Below, in pieces: positions 47,557 to 55,770 of a DNA stretch of 64,000 nt. This DNA comes from Tibeticola sediminis (GTDB lineage Bacteria; Pseudomonadota; Gammaproteobacteria; Burkholderiales; Burkholderiaceae_C). A program made the position numbers and the translations under genes. Under the pieces are notes generated by a model, which saw nothing but the letters and a program-made list of their open reading frames with translations, made no database searches and was not told where the DNA came from. The stretch is from positions 110,024 through 174,023 of the forward strand of contig NZ_RKQL01000006.1 of the NCBI RefSeq assembly GCF_003843835.1. The letters are read 5' to 3'. How positions within the stretch are numbered: position 1 is the first letter of the stretch; each line of letters opens with the position of its first letter.

Positions 47557-48354
47557 ATGCCTCGGTTTGCAGCCAACCTTTCGATGCTCTGGCCCGAGCG
47601 GCCTTTCTTGGATCGCTTCGAGGCCGCGGCCAGGGCCGGGTTCAAAGCGGTGGAGTTCTTGTTCCCCTACGAGCTCCCGCCCGAGGTCATCGCGGAGCGC
47701 TTGCGGCGGCATGGGCTGCAGCTCGTGCTGCACAACCTCCCGCCCGGCGACTGGGCAGCGGGTGAGCGCGGGCTGGCTTGCATCCCTGGGCGAGAAGCGG
47801 AGTTTCGGGACGGTGTGGCGCTTGCGGCTCGCTACGCGCGGGTGTTGGGTACGCCGCGCTGGCATTGCATGGCCGGGATACGACCGCCGGGCGTGCCCGA
47901 GGACGAAGCCCGAGCGACCTGGATCGCCAACCTGCGCCATGCCGCGGCCGAGGCCCGCAAGCTCGGGATCGTCGTGTTGGTCGAGCCCATCAACACTTAT
48001 GACATGCCCGGCTACTTCGTGAGCCGGCCGCGACAGGCCGTGGCGCTCATCGACGCCGTGGGTGCGGACCATGTCTTGCTGCAGTACGACATCTATCATG
48101 CGCAGCGGATGGAGGGCGAATTGGCCAACACCCTGGCGGCCCTGTTGCCGCGCATCGGGCATCTGCAGCTCGCCGACACCCCGGGCCGGCACGAGCCGGG
48201 TACCGGCGAAATCAACTATCGATTTTTGTTTGAGCACATCGACCGGCTAGGCTACTCGGGCTGGATTGGTTGCGAATACCGCCCGCTCGACGAGACCGCG
48301 GGCGGGACCGATCGCGGGCTCGATTGGCTGCGCCAGCACGGATGCAGCCTCTGA
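47557..48354 (+). CDS. hyi: Hydroxypyruvate isomerase
   Basis: Interconverts hydroxypyruvate and tartronate semialdehyde. The 265-residue TIM-barrel protein has RFAANLSMLWPERPFLDRFEAAARAGFKAVEFLFPYE at the start, NTYDMPGYFVSRPRQA, YDIYHAQRMEGEL, HLQLADTPGRHEPGTGEINY with the metal ligands, and IGCEYRP. The glycerate kinase gene follows; no glyoxylate carboligase or tartronate semialdehyde reductase gene is nearby. Confidence 0.93.
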   Translation: MPRFAANLSMLWPERPFLDRFEAAARAGFKAVEFLFPYELPPEVIAERLRRHGLQLVLHNLPPGDWAAGERGLACIPGREAEFRDGVALAARYARVLGTPRWHCMAGIRPPGVPEDEARATWIANLRHAAAEARKLGIVVLVEPINTYDMPGYFVSRPRQAVALIDAVGADHVLLQYDIYHAQRMEGELANTLAALLPRIGHLQLADTPGRHEPGTGEINYRFLFEHIDRLGYSGWIGCEYRPLDETAGGTDRGLDWLRQHGCSL

Positions 48355-48401
48355 ATACCCCGCAGAACCTCGATGTTGCGGCTGGATTGAGCGAGGCCCC
48401 C

Positions 48402-49721
48402 ATGCACCCCACCGACGACCCGCGCGCCTTGCTGCGCCACCTCTACGAGGCAGCGGTGCAGCGCGCGCTGCCGCTGCACAACATGGCCGCCTACCTGCCT
48501 CCGCCGCCGGATCGAGCCAGGCCAGGCCGCACCCTGGTACTGGGCGCGGGCAAGGCCGCCAGTGCGATGGCGCAGGCGGTCGAAGCCTTGTGGCCGCGGG
48601 ATGTGCCGATCTCCGGCATGGTGGTCACGCGCTATGGCCACACGCCGCCGCGCCCGCCCGGTGTGCCCGAGCGCATCGAGATCGTCGAGGCGGCGCACCC
48701 GGTGCCCGATGCTGCCGGGGTAGCCGCCGCCACGCGCATTTTGGACTTGACCCAGGGGCTGACAGAGGAAGATCTGGTGCTGTGCCTGATTTCGGGCGGC
48801 GGCTCGGCGCTGCTGACGCTGCCGTGCGAGGGGATCACGCTCGAAGACAAACAGCGCATCAACCGGGCGCTGCTCGAATCGGGTGCCGACATCGCGCAGA
48901 TGAACACCGTGCGCAAGCACCTGTCGCGCATCAAGGGCGGGCGGCTCGCGGCTGCCTGCGCACCCGCGCGGGTGCTGACGCTCGCCATCAGCGACGTGCC
49001 CGGAGACGACCCGAGCGTGATCGCGAGCGGGCCGACGGTCGCCGACGTCAGCACCTGCGCCGACACGCTGGAAATCCTGGACCGCTACGCCATCGCCGTC
49101 CCCCCGGCGGTGCGCGAGGGCCTGCAAAGCGGCGCGCTCGAAACGCCGAAGCCGGGCGACCCGCGCCTAGCCCGCTGCATGACGCACCTGATCGCGACGC
49201 CGCAGCAGAGCCTGGAGGCCGCGGCCGCCGCCGCGCGTGCGCTGGGCCTCAACGCCTACATCCTTAGCGACGAGATCGAGGGCGAGTCGCGCGAGGTGGG
49301 CAAGGTGCATGCGGCCATCGCGCGCTCGACCGCGCTGGGCCGCAGCAGCTTCGAGGCGCCGTGCGTGATCTTGAGCGGCGGCGAGACCACGGTGACGGTG
49401 CGGCCACAGGCAGCAGGCCAGCCCCGCGGCCGCGGCGGCCGCGCCGGCGAGTTCTGCATGGGCCTGGCGCAGGCCTTGGCCGGCCACCCGCGCATCTGGG
49501 GGCTGGCGGCCGACACCGACGGCATCGACGGGGTCGAGGACAACGCCGGCGCGTTCGTCACGCCCGACACGCTCGCGCGCGCCAGCGCTTTGGGCTTGAA
49601 GCTGGCCGACCATCTGGTGCGCAACGATGCCTACGGTTTTTTCGAGCCGCTGGGCGACTTGCTCGTCACCGGGCCCACGCACACCAACGTCAACGACTTT
49701 CGCGCCGTGCTGGTTCGGTGA
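48402..49721 (+). CDS. ttuD: Glycerate 2-kinase (TtuD/GckA, MOFRL family)
   Basis: Phosphorylates glycerate to 2-phosphoglycerate; older annotations call the family hydroxypyruvate reductase. The 439-residue protein has TLVLGAGKAASAMAQA, CLISGGGSALL, HLSRIKGGRLA, ISDVPGDDPSVIASGPTV and the C-terminal MOFRL domain (ILSGGETTVTV, GRAGEFCMGLAQAL, ADTDGIDG). ATG at 48402 (MHPTDDPRALLR) fits the family start; an ATG at 48342 overlapping hyi is possible. It continues the glycerate branch begun by Hyi. Confidence 0.93.
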   Translation: MHPTDDPRALLRHLYEAAVQRALPLHNMAAYLPPPPDRARPGRTLVLGAGKAASAMAQAVEALWPRDVPISGMVVTRYGHTPPRPPGVPERIEIVEAAHPVPDAAGVAAATRILDLTQGLTEEDLVLCLISGGGSALLTLPCEGITLEDKQRINRALLESGADIAQMNTVRKHLSRIKGGRLAAACAPARVLTLAISDVPGDDPSVIASGPTVADVSTCADTLEILDRYAIAVPPAVREGLQSGALETPKPGDPRLARCMTHLIATPQQSLEAAAAAARALGLNAYILSDEIEGESREVGKVHAAIARSTALGRSSFEAPCVILSGGETTVTVRPQAAGQPRGRGGRAGEFCMGLAQALAGHPRIWGLAADTDGIDGVEDNAGAFVTPDTLARASALGLKLADHLVRNDAYGFFEPLGDLLVTGPTHTNVNDFRAVLVR

Positions 49722-49742
49722 GCCTCAAAAAGTAGAGCAACA

Positions 49743-49776
49743 CCCGACCGATTCACGCCGGGGGTCGGGGTTTTTT
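49743..49776. terminator. Terminator between convergent ttuD and trhP-like genes
   Basis: CCCGACC (49743-49749) pairs with GGTCGGG (49763-49769) across a 13-base loop, followed by six T on the plus strand (49771-49776). The T run touches the stop codon of the minus-strand gene, whose own terminator is not evident. Confidence 0.8.
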
Positions 49777-51169
49777 ATATCGAGCCGGCGATGTCGAGCC
49801 GCCGCGCGAGCATGGCGCCGGGCCGCGCGCCTTCGAGCGGGATCCACACCCGCAGCGGGCTGCCCGATGCGACGCGGAGCGCCGCACCCTGCGCGTCGCG
49901 CATGGCCGCGAGCACCAGGCTGCGGTTGCCTTCGGGCTGGATGAGTTCGAGCGTGTCGCCCACCGCGAAGCGGTTTTTCGTCTCCACCTCGGCCCAGCCA
50001 TCACGCACGGCGTGGACTTCGCCGACGAATTGGCTGCGCTGCGACTCGGAGCTTCCGCGCTCGTAATTTTGGTAGGTGTGGCTCGCTCGGCGCTCCAGAA
50101 AGCCCGGCGTGTAGCCGCGGTTGGCCAGACCCTCGAGTTCGCCGAGCAGCGCCGGGTCGAAGGGCCGACCCGCAACGGCCTCGTCGATGGCGCGGCGATA
50201 CACCTGCGCGGTGCGCGCGACGTAGTAGCGGCTTTTGGTGCGCCCTTCGATCTTGAGCGAATCGACGCCGATCTGCACCAGCCGCGCCACATGCTCGACG
50301 GCGCGCAGGTCCTTGCTGTTCATGATGTAGGTGCCGTGCTCGTCTTCCATGATGGGCATGAGCTGGCCCGGACGCTCCTTTTCCTCGAGCAGATAGACCC
50401 GGTCGGCTGCCGGATGGCGCTGGGCTCCGCCGCACGCGGCGAAGGCGCGCTCGGCTTGGGCGGCCTCCTCGGCAAAGCTGAAATCCGCATCGAGCGCCAG
50501 CGGGACGGCCTCGCCGGTGTCGCTCGACTCCGTCGCCGCATGGGTTTTGTAGTCCCAGCGGCAGGCGTTGGTGCAGGTGCCCTGGTTCGGGTCGCGCCGG
50601 TTGAAATAGCCCGAGAGCAGACAGCGGCCCGAGTAGGCGATGCACAGCGCGCCATGCACGAAGACTTCGAGCTCCATGTCCGGGCAATCGTCGCGGATCT
50701 GGGCGATTTCGTCGAGGCTCAATTCACGCGACAGAATGATGCGCCGCACCCCGATGCGCTGCCAGAATTTCACCGCGGCGGAGTTAAGCGTGTTGGCTTG
50801 CACCGAGAGGTGGATCGGCACCTCGGGCCACGGCCCTTCGTGCATGCGCTCGAGCACCATGCTGATGAGGCCAGGGTCGGCCATGATGAGGCCGTCCGGG
50901 CGCATATGGATGATGGGCTCGATGTCGCGCAGGTAGGTGCGCACCTTGTCGTTGTGCGGCAGCAGGTTGCTCGTGAGAAAGAACTTCTTGCCGCGCGCAT
51001 GGGCTTCCTCGATGCCTTGCGCGATCTGCTCGAGTTTGCTGAATTCGTTGTTGCGCGCGCGCAGCGAATAGCGCGGATGACCGGCGTAGACCGCGTCGGC
51101 ACCGAAGTCGAAGGCGGTGCGCATGCGCTCCAGGCCGCCGGCGGGCAGCAGCAGTTCGGGGGCTTTCAT
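49775..51169 (-). CDS. trhP: Peptidase U32 family protein (TrhP/YegQ type)
   Basis: A 464-residue U32-family protein: ELLLPAGGLERMRTAFDFGADAVYAG at the start, VHGALCIAYSGRCLLSGYF and the cysteine cluster GTCTNACRWDY, then MNSKDLRAVEHV and DSLKIEGRTKSRYYVA. E. coli YegQ (TrhP) takes part in prephenate-dependent 5-hydroxylation of tRNA uridine 34, and the four cysteines fit an iron-sulfur site. Earlier annotations call it a collagenase-like protease; the tRNA role is preferred here. Confidence 0.9.
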   Translation of the reverse strand: MKAPELLLPAGGLERMRTAFDFGADAVYAGHPRYSLRARNNEFSKLEQIAQGIEEAHARGKKFFLTSNLLPHNDKVRTYLRDIEPIIHMRPDGLIMADPGLISMVLERMHEGPWPEVPIHLSVQANTLNSAAVKFWQRIGVRRIILSRELSLDEIAQIRDDCPDMELEVFVHGALCIAYSGRCLLSGYFNRRDPNQGTCTNACRWDYKTHAATESSDTGEAVPLALDADFSFAEEAAQAERAFAACGGAQRHPAADRVYLLEEKERPGQLMPIMEDEHGTYIMNSKDLRAVEHVARLVQIGVDSLKIEGRTKSRYYVARTAQVYRRAIDEAVAGRPFDPALLGELEGLANRGYTPGFLERRASHTYQNYERGSSESQRSQFVGEVHAVRDGWAEVETKNRFAVGDTLELIQPEGNRSLVLAAMRDAQGAALRVASGSPLRVWIPLEGARPGAMLARRLDIAGSI

Positions 51170-51187
51170 GCTCGGCTCCTGGTTGGG

Positions 51188-52045
51188 CTAGCCTCGGGCG
51201 ACGGGCAGGCCCGGCGTGTTGCACCACTCGCTCCAGCTGCCCGCGTAGAGCGCCGTGCGCGGAAAACCCGCGATTTCCATCGCCAGCAGGTTGGGTATGG
51301 CGCTCACGCCGCTGCCGCAGTGGTGCACGATGGTCGGCGCCGATCGCAGGCCCAGCAGCGCCGTCCATTCCGCGCGCAATTGCTCAGCCGGCTTGAAGCG
51401 CCCGTCGGGCGTGAAGTTCTCGGTGAATGGCCGGTTGAGCGCGCCGGGGATGTGCCCGGCCACCGGGTCGAGCGGCTCGACTTCGCCGCGAAAGCGCGCG
51501 GGGGCTCGAGCGTCGATCAGGGTTTGCGTGGGGCGGCCGAGGTCGCGCGCGACGGCTTCGGTGCACACGAGGCGGGCGCGCGCTTCGCCAGCCTCGAAGC
51601 GGCGGGGCACCGGGCGTGCCGCGGGGCCACGCTCGATCGCGCCGCCCGCGGCTTGCCAGGCCGCGAGCCCGCCGTCGAGCACCGCGACCGCCTCATGCCC
51701 CAGCCATTTGAGCATCCACCACAGCCGTCCGCAAAAATTGGCGCCGCTGCGCTCATAGACGACGACTTGCGTGTCTGGGCCCACGCCGTGCGCGCCGATC
51801 CACTGCGCAAAAGTCGCTCGGGTCGGCAGAGGATGGCGACCGCCGCTTTCGCGGGCGTCGCCGGCATGGGCGCTCAAGTCGCGGTCCAGATGCGCCTGCT
51901 GGGCGCTGGGCAGATGGGCCTCGGCAAACAGCCGGTCCGCCGCCGCAGGGTCGGCCAGGTCGAAGCTGCAATCGAACAGAGCGACCGGGCGGCCGCTCGC
52001 GATGAGGGATTGCAGTTCGGCAACGGAGATCAGGGTGTTGAACAT
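51188..52045 (-). CDS. sseA: Two-domain sulfurtransferase (rhodanese/mercaptopyruvate type)
   Basis: A 285-residue protein with two rhodanese domains. The first is inactive by pattern (VVYERSGANFCGRLWWMLKWLGH), and the second holds the active-site cysteine in HHCGSGVSAIPN; CGSGV(T/S)A is closer to 3-mercaptopyruvate sulfurtransferases than to thiosulfate rhodaneses. ATG at 52045 is used; a TTG three codons upstream is possible. It lies 18 bases upstream of the U32 gene and 12 bases after the EamA gene on the same strand. Confidence 0.9.
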   Translation of the reverse strand: MFNTLISVAELQSLIASGRPVALFDCSFDLADPAAADRLFAEAHLPSAQQAHLDRDLSAHAGDARESGGRHPLPTRATFAQWIGAHGVGPDTQVVVYERSGANFCGRLWWMLKWLGHEAVAVLDGGLAAWQAAGGAIERGPAARPVPRRFEAGEARARLVCTEAVARDLGRPTQTLIDARAPARFRGEVEPLDPVAGHIPGALNRPFTENFTPDGRFKPAEQLRAEWTALLGLRSAPTIVHHCGSGVSAIPNLLAMEIAGFPRTALYAGSWSEWCNTPGLPVARG

Positions 52046-52057
52046 AGGATCCAAGGT

Positions 52058-52945
52058 TCAGTGTTCTTCGGCGGGTGGGTTGGGAAGTGCACGGGCGCGC
52101 AGCACGGTTGCGGCGATGCCGCTCGCCACGATGATGCCCATCCCGGCCCAGCCCATGGGCGCGATGCGGTCACCAAACAGCCACAGGCCGAACAGCGCCG
52201 CAAAGACGATGCCCGAATATTGCAGATTGGCCACGACCAGCGTCGCACCGCGGGTATAGGCCCGGGTCATCGCAAGTTGCCCAAGCGCGGCGAGCACCCC
52301 GATCGGCAGCAGCCAAAGCGCCTGCGGCCAGGTCCAGGGACTGGTGCCGGTGAAGGCCATGCCGACGAAGCCCGCCAGAGTCGCACCCACCGAGAAATAG
52401 AGCACGGTGCGGGCTTCAGGCTCACCCACGCGGCCCAGCGCGGCGACCTGCAGATAGGCAAACGCCGCGCCCAGCCCCGAAAGCAGGCCGATGAGCCCGG
52501 CGAACAACTGGTTCTGTTCGATCGTCGGGCGCAGCAGCAGCACCACGCCGGTGAAGGCGGCCAGTACGGTGAGCACGATGGGCCCCTGGCGCGCAAGGTC
52601 TTGCAACCGCCCCATGGCCAACGTGCCGCCGACGAGAAAGGCGGCCACCCAGACGCCGCTCATGTAGTTGAGCGTCATGGCGGTGGCCAGGGGCAGGTGT
52701 GCGATGGCGTAGAACCAGCTCGCCAACGACAGGACGCCGACGACGCTGCGCCAGACATGCATCATCGGGACTCGGGTGCGCACGCTCACCCCCTGCGCGC
52801 GGCACCATGCCGCCATGAAGGCGATACCGATCGCGCCGCGCCAGGCGACGATTTCCGCAACGTTGAAATGCGCCGACGCAAACTTGATGCACACGCTCAT
52901 GAGCGCGAACATCAGCGAGGCGACGACCATCCACGCGGCCTGCAT
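52058..52945 (-). CDS. EamA/DMT family transporter
   Basis: A 295-residue membrane protein with ten hydrophobic helices arranged as two EamA repeats (MQAAWMVVASLMFALMSVCIKF opens the first; LLSGLGAAFAYLQVAALGRVGEP joins them). Such proteins export or import small metabolites; no substrate can be deduced. ATG at 52945 is used; a TTG at 52966 would add seven residues. Confidence 0.88.
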   Translation of the reverse strand: MQAAWMVVASLMFALMSVCIKFASAHFNVAEIVAWRGAIGIAFMAAWCRAQGVSVRTRVPMMHVWRSVVGVLSLASWFYAIAHLPLATAMTLNYMSGVWVAAFLVGGTLAMGRLQDLARQGPIVLTVLAAFTGVVLLLRPTIEQNQLFAGLIGLLSGLGAAFAYLQVAALGRVGEPEARTVLYFSVGATLAGFVGMAFTGTSPWTWPQALWLLPIGVLAALGQLAMTRAYTRGATLVVANLQYSGIVFAALFGLWLFGDRIAPMGWAGMGIIVASGIAATVLRARALPNPPAEEH

Positions 52946-53002
52946 GGCATCAATTTCAGGAAACAACCCCGAACCCCAGCGTGGAGTGGTCAGCTTGTGC
53001 GA

Positions 53003-54142
53003 TCAAGTTTGCACGGGTTTGATGCCCATGGCGGCGCGGTACCACTCGTGGAAATGCTGCATGCCGTCTTCCATCGGGCTCTGGTAGGGGCCCACCTCGT
53101 TGTCGCCACGATCGAGCAGCGCTTTGCGGCCCGCGTCCATCCGCTCGGCGATCTCGTCGTCCTCGATGCAGGTTTCCATGTAGGCCGCACGCTGGGCTTC
53201 GACGAAGTCGCGCTCGAAGGCGGCGATGTCCTCGGGGTAGTAGAACTCGACCATGTTGAGGGTCTTGTTCACGCTCACCGGGTGCAGCGTGGAGACGGTG
53301 AGCACATGCGGATACCACTCGACCATGATGTGCGGGTAGTAGGTGAGCCAGATCGCGCCGCGCTCGGGCTTGACGCCGCCGCGGTATTTGAGGAGCTGCT
53401 CATGCCAGCGCCGGTAGACGGCCGATCCGGGGCGGTCGAACGCGGCCGAGACGCCCACGGTCTGCACGGAATACTCGCGCCCGAACTCCCAGCGCAGGTC
53501 GTCGCAGGTCACGAAGTGGCCCAGGCCTGGGTGGAAGGGGCCGACGTGGTAGTCCTCGAGGTAGACCTCGATGAACGTCTTCCAGTTGTAGTTGCACTCG
53601 TGCAGTTCGACATGGTCGAGCACGAAGCCACTGAAGTCGAGCTGCGCGCGCGGCCCCATGCCGGCGAGGTCGGCCTCGATGTCGCGCCCGTTGTCCTCGA
53701 ACAGCAGCCCGTTCCACTCGCGCAGGGGATAGTTGTTCAGGTTCAGGCAGGGGTCCTGCGCGAAGTGCGGCGCGCCCACGAGCTGACCCGCGGCCGAGTA
53801 CGTCCAGCGATGCAGCGGGCAGACGATGTTGCCCCCGGCATGGCCCTTCGCCTCGGTGTAGAGGTTGCCGCGGCCTTTGAGCATGATGGCTTGGCGGTGG
53901 CGGCAGATGTTCGACACCAGTGCCACCGTGCCGTCCGCCTGGCGCACGAGCGCACGGCCCTCGCCCTCTTGGGGCAGCGCAAAGTAGTCGCCCGGCTCGG
54001 GAACCGCGTGGGCATTACCCACATAACGGGGCCCGCGTTGGAACAGCCGTTCCATCTCACGCGCAAAAAGCGCCTCGTCGAAGTAGCTGGACACTGGAAG
54101 TTGGCTGTTCGCCTGCTGGAGCTGAAGACTTAAATCAGACAT
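53003..54142 (-). CDS. Rieske non-heme iron oxygenase, large subunit
   Basis: A 379-residue ring-hydroxylating-type oxygenase. The Rieske site is CRHRQ with CPLHRW 18 residues further (CxH...CxxH), and the catalytic domain has NWKTFIEVYLEDYHVGPFHPGLGHF, whose two histidines form the mononuclear iron site with a later aspartate. No reductase, ferredoxin or small subunit gene is adjacent, so the partner is elsewhere. The family includes aromatic dioxygenases and amine or betaine demethylases; the substrate is open. Confidence 0.88.
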   Translation of the reverse strand: MSDLSLQLQQANSQLPVSSYFDEALFAREMERLFQRGPRYVGNAHAVPEPGDYFALPQEGEGRALVRQADGTVALVSNICRHRQAIMLKGRGNLYTEAKGHAGGNIVCPLHRWTYSAAGQLVGAPHFAQDPCLNLNNYPLREWNGLLFEDNGRDIEADLAGMGPRAQLDFSGFVLDHVELHECNYNWKTFIEVYLEDYHVGPFHPGLGHFVTCDDLRWEFGREYSVQTVGVSAAFDRPGSAVYRRWHEQLLKYRGGVKPERGAIWLTYYPHIMVEWYPHVLTVSTLHPVSVNKTLNMVEFYYPEDIAAFERDFVEAQRAAYMETCIEDDEIAERMDAGRKALLDRGDNEVGPYQSPMEDGMQHFHEWYRAAMGIKPVQT

Positions 54143-54201
54143 GATGACCTGACCTAGAGACTCCCCCTATGAAGGGGCAGGGTGGGCGCTGTGCTGCTTA
54201 G

Positions 54202-54344
54202 CAGGCCGTTGAAAAACTACTGCGGTGGGCCATCTGCGGCGTTGCGCGGTGCTCGCTCCCTCGCCTATCTATTTGATATGTCTCGGTCGCTGCGCTCCGT
54301 GCGCCTTGCATCTGGCCATCCTCGCTACGTTTTTCAACGGCCTG
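54202..54344. mobile_element. 143 bp palindromic element with TTAG direct repeats
   Basis: Inverted ends CAGGCCGTTGAAAAAC and GTTTTTCAACGGCCTG enclose a region without an ORF; TTAG occurs immediately on both sides (54198-54201 and 54345-54348), as expected for a 4-base target duplication. Sequences of this type occur in many proteobacterial genomes. It lies between the Rieske gene and xseB, and the whole 387-base gap 54143-54529 is made of this element, the next hairpin element and about 125 bases that should hold the xseB promoter. Confidence 0.85.
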
Positions 54345-54345
54345 T

Positions 54346-54404
54346 TAGGGCAACGCTGAACAAGTCCCGCGCGCCATCGCGGGAACTGATCCAGTGTTGC
54401 CCTA
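54346..54404. repeat. Hairpin element with GGGCAACGCTG arms, copy 1
   Basis: Outer arms TAGGGCAACGCTG (54346-54358) and CAGTGTTGCCCTA (54392-54404), inner arms CCCGCG and CGCGGG around a short loop. It directly abuts the right end of the 143 bp element, sharing the TTAG. Other copies or fragments occur at 42105, 57691 and 61704. Confidence 0.8.
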
Positions 54405-54529
54405 GCCTTGGCGCGAAAAAGGCCGGCTGCGCCGACCTCCGGAGGGGGGTCGATTGTACCCGGGGCGCTCGGGTTTGTCCCTTTTCCAGATCGGCCGCCG
54501 TAAAATGCCCGGTTTCCCCAGCTGCCGCC

Positions 54530-54790
54530 ATGTCCGAAACCCCTGCCAAACCCGCTGCCAAGAAAGCCCCCGCTGAGCGGCCCTTGCCTGCGACCTATGA
54601 GTCGGCCGTCGAAGAGCTCGAGCAGCTCGTCGCCCGCCTCGAATCGGGCCAGTTGCCGCTCGAGGAACTGTTGGGCGCGTATCGCCGGGGTGCGGCGCTG
54701 CTCGCGTTTTGCCGTGAACGGCTGCAGGCGGTCGAAGACCAGGTCAAGGTGCTCGACGAAGGCGCGATCAAGCCATGGACGGCGTCATGA
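54530..54790 (+). CDS. xseB: Exodeoxyribonuclease VII small subunit
   Basis: Small subunit of the enzyme that degrades single-stranded DNA with XseA. The 86-residue protein has a Lys/Ala/Pro-rich N-terminal tail and the family core [44 protein letters not shown]. It overlaps ispA by four bases, the conserved xseB-ispA-dxs order. Confidence 0.96.
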   Translation: MSETPAKPAAKKAPAERPLPATYESAVEELEQLVARLESGQLPLEELLGAYRRGAALLAFCRERLQAVEDQVKVLDEGAIKPWTAS

Positions 54791-55755
54791 GCGGCGGCTT
54801 CGATTTTTCGGCCTGGGCCGAGGCGCGGCGTGCCCGCGTGGAAGCCGCGCTCGAAGCCTGGGTTCCGGCAGACGCGGCGGCGGGTCTGGGCGAGGCCATG
54901 CGGTATGCGGTGCTCGATGGCGGCAAGCGCCTGCGGCCCTTGCTGGTGCTCGCCAGCGCCGAAGCCCTTGGCGCAAACCCCGAAGACGATGCGGCGCTGC
55001 GCGCGGCGTGTGCGGTCGAGCTCATCCACGCCTATTCCCTGGTGCATGACGACATGCCCTGCATGGACAACGACGTGCTGCGCCGGGGCAAGCCCACGGT
55101 GCATGTGCGCTACGGCGAGGCGGGCGCGCTGCTCGCGGGCGACGCGCTGCAGGCGCTCGCCTTCGAGCTGCTCACGCCCGAGGCGTCGCCCGGCACGCCA
55201 ACCCAGACACCACCCGAGGCGGTGACGCCCCCGCGCCTCGCGCACGCGCCCGCCACCCAGGCCCGCCTGTGCGGCTTGCTGGCGCGCGCCGCGGGCCATG
55301 CGGGCATGGCGGGCGGGCAGGCGATCGACCTCGCAAGCGTCGGGCGCACGCTCGACGCCGCAACGCTGCGCGACATGCACCGCCTGAAAACCGGCGCGCT
55401 GCTCACGGCCAGTGTGCTCCTGGGCGCGGCGGCCACGGGCTTGGCGTCCGTGACGCCCGCCTGGCAGGCACTGAGCGCGTTTGGCGAGGCGGTGGGCCTG
55501 GCGTTTCAGATCGTCGACGACGTGCTCGACGTCACGGCCGATGCGGCCACGCTCGGCAAGACCGCGGGTAAGGACGCCGCCGCGAACAAACCCACCTTCG
55601 TGACGCTGCTCGGGCTCGAGGGCGCGCGCGCCGAGGCGGCGCAGCTGCATCGCCATGCACTCGACGCGCTGTCCGAACTGCAGCGGGCCTGCCCGCAGGC
55701 GCAACTCTCGGCGCTGGCTGCACTGGCCGACGCGATGGTGCGGCGGGAATATTGA
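54787..55755 (+). CDS. ispA: Farnesyl diphosphate synthase
   Basis: Prenyltransferase making C15 diphosphate from C5 units. The 322-residue protein has the first aspartate-rich motif DDMPCMDND with RRGKPT, KTGALL and the second motif DDVLDVTAD followed by [11 protein letters not shown]. The ATG at 54787 gives the ATGA overlap with xseB; ATG at 54775 would add four residues. A Pro/Thr-rich insert at about residues 133-153 ([20 protein letters not shown]) is unusual for the family. Confidence 0.95.
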   Translation: MSGGFDFSAWAEARRARVEAALEAWVPADAAAGLGEAMRYAVLDGGKRLRPLLVLASAEALGANPEDDAALRAACAVELIHAYSLVHDDMPCMDNDVLRRGKPTVHVRYGEAGALLAGDALQALAFELLTPEASPGTPTQTPPEAVTPPRLAHAPATQARLCGLLARAAGHAGMAGGQAIDLASVGRTLDAATLRDMHRLKTGALLTASVLLGAAATGLASVTPAWQALSAFGEAVGLAFQIVDDVLDVTADAATLGKTAGKDAAANKPTFVTLLGLEGARAEAAQLHRHALDALSELQRACPQAQLSALAALADAMVRREY

Positions 55756-55770
55756 GCTTTTGAGGCATCC

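Noticed and set aside
44857..48237. Long minus-strand reading (1126 codons) opposite acnB and hyi
   Set aside because: It is antisense to acnB, whose reading is confirmed by strong family motifs; such frames arise in high-GC DNA from codon bias on the other strand. It shows no recognisable domain.
50012..54133. Plus-strand reading of 1373 codons opposite trhP, sseA, eamA and the Rieske gene
   Set aside because: Antisense to four genes with clear family motifs; composition is rich in Arg, His and Gly, as expected of an antisense shadow.
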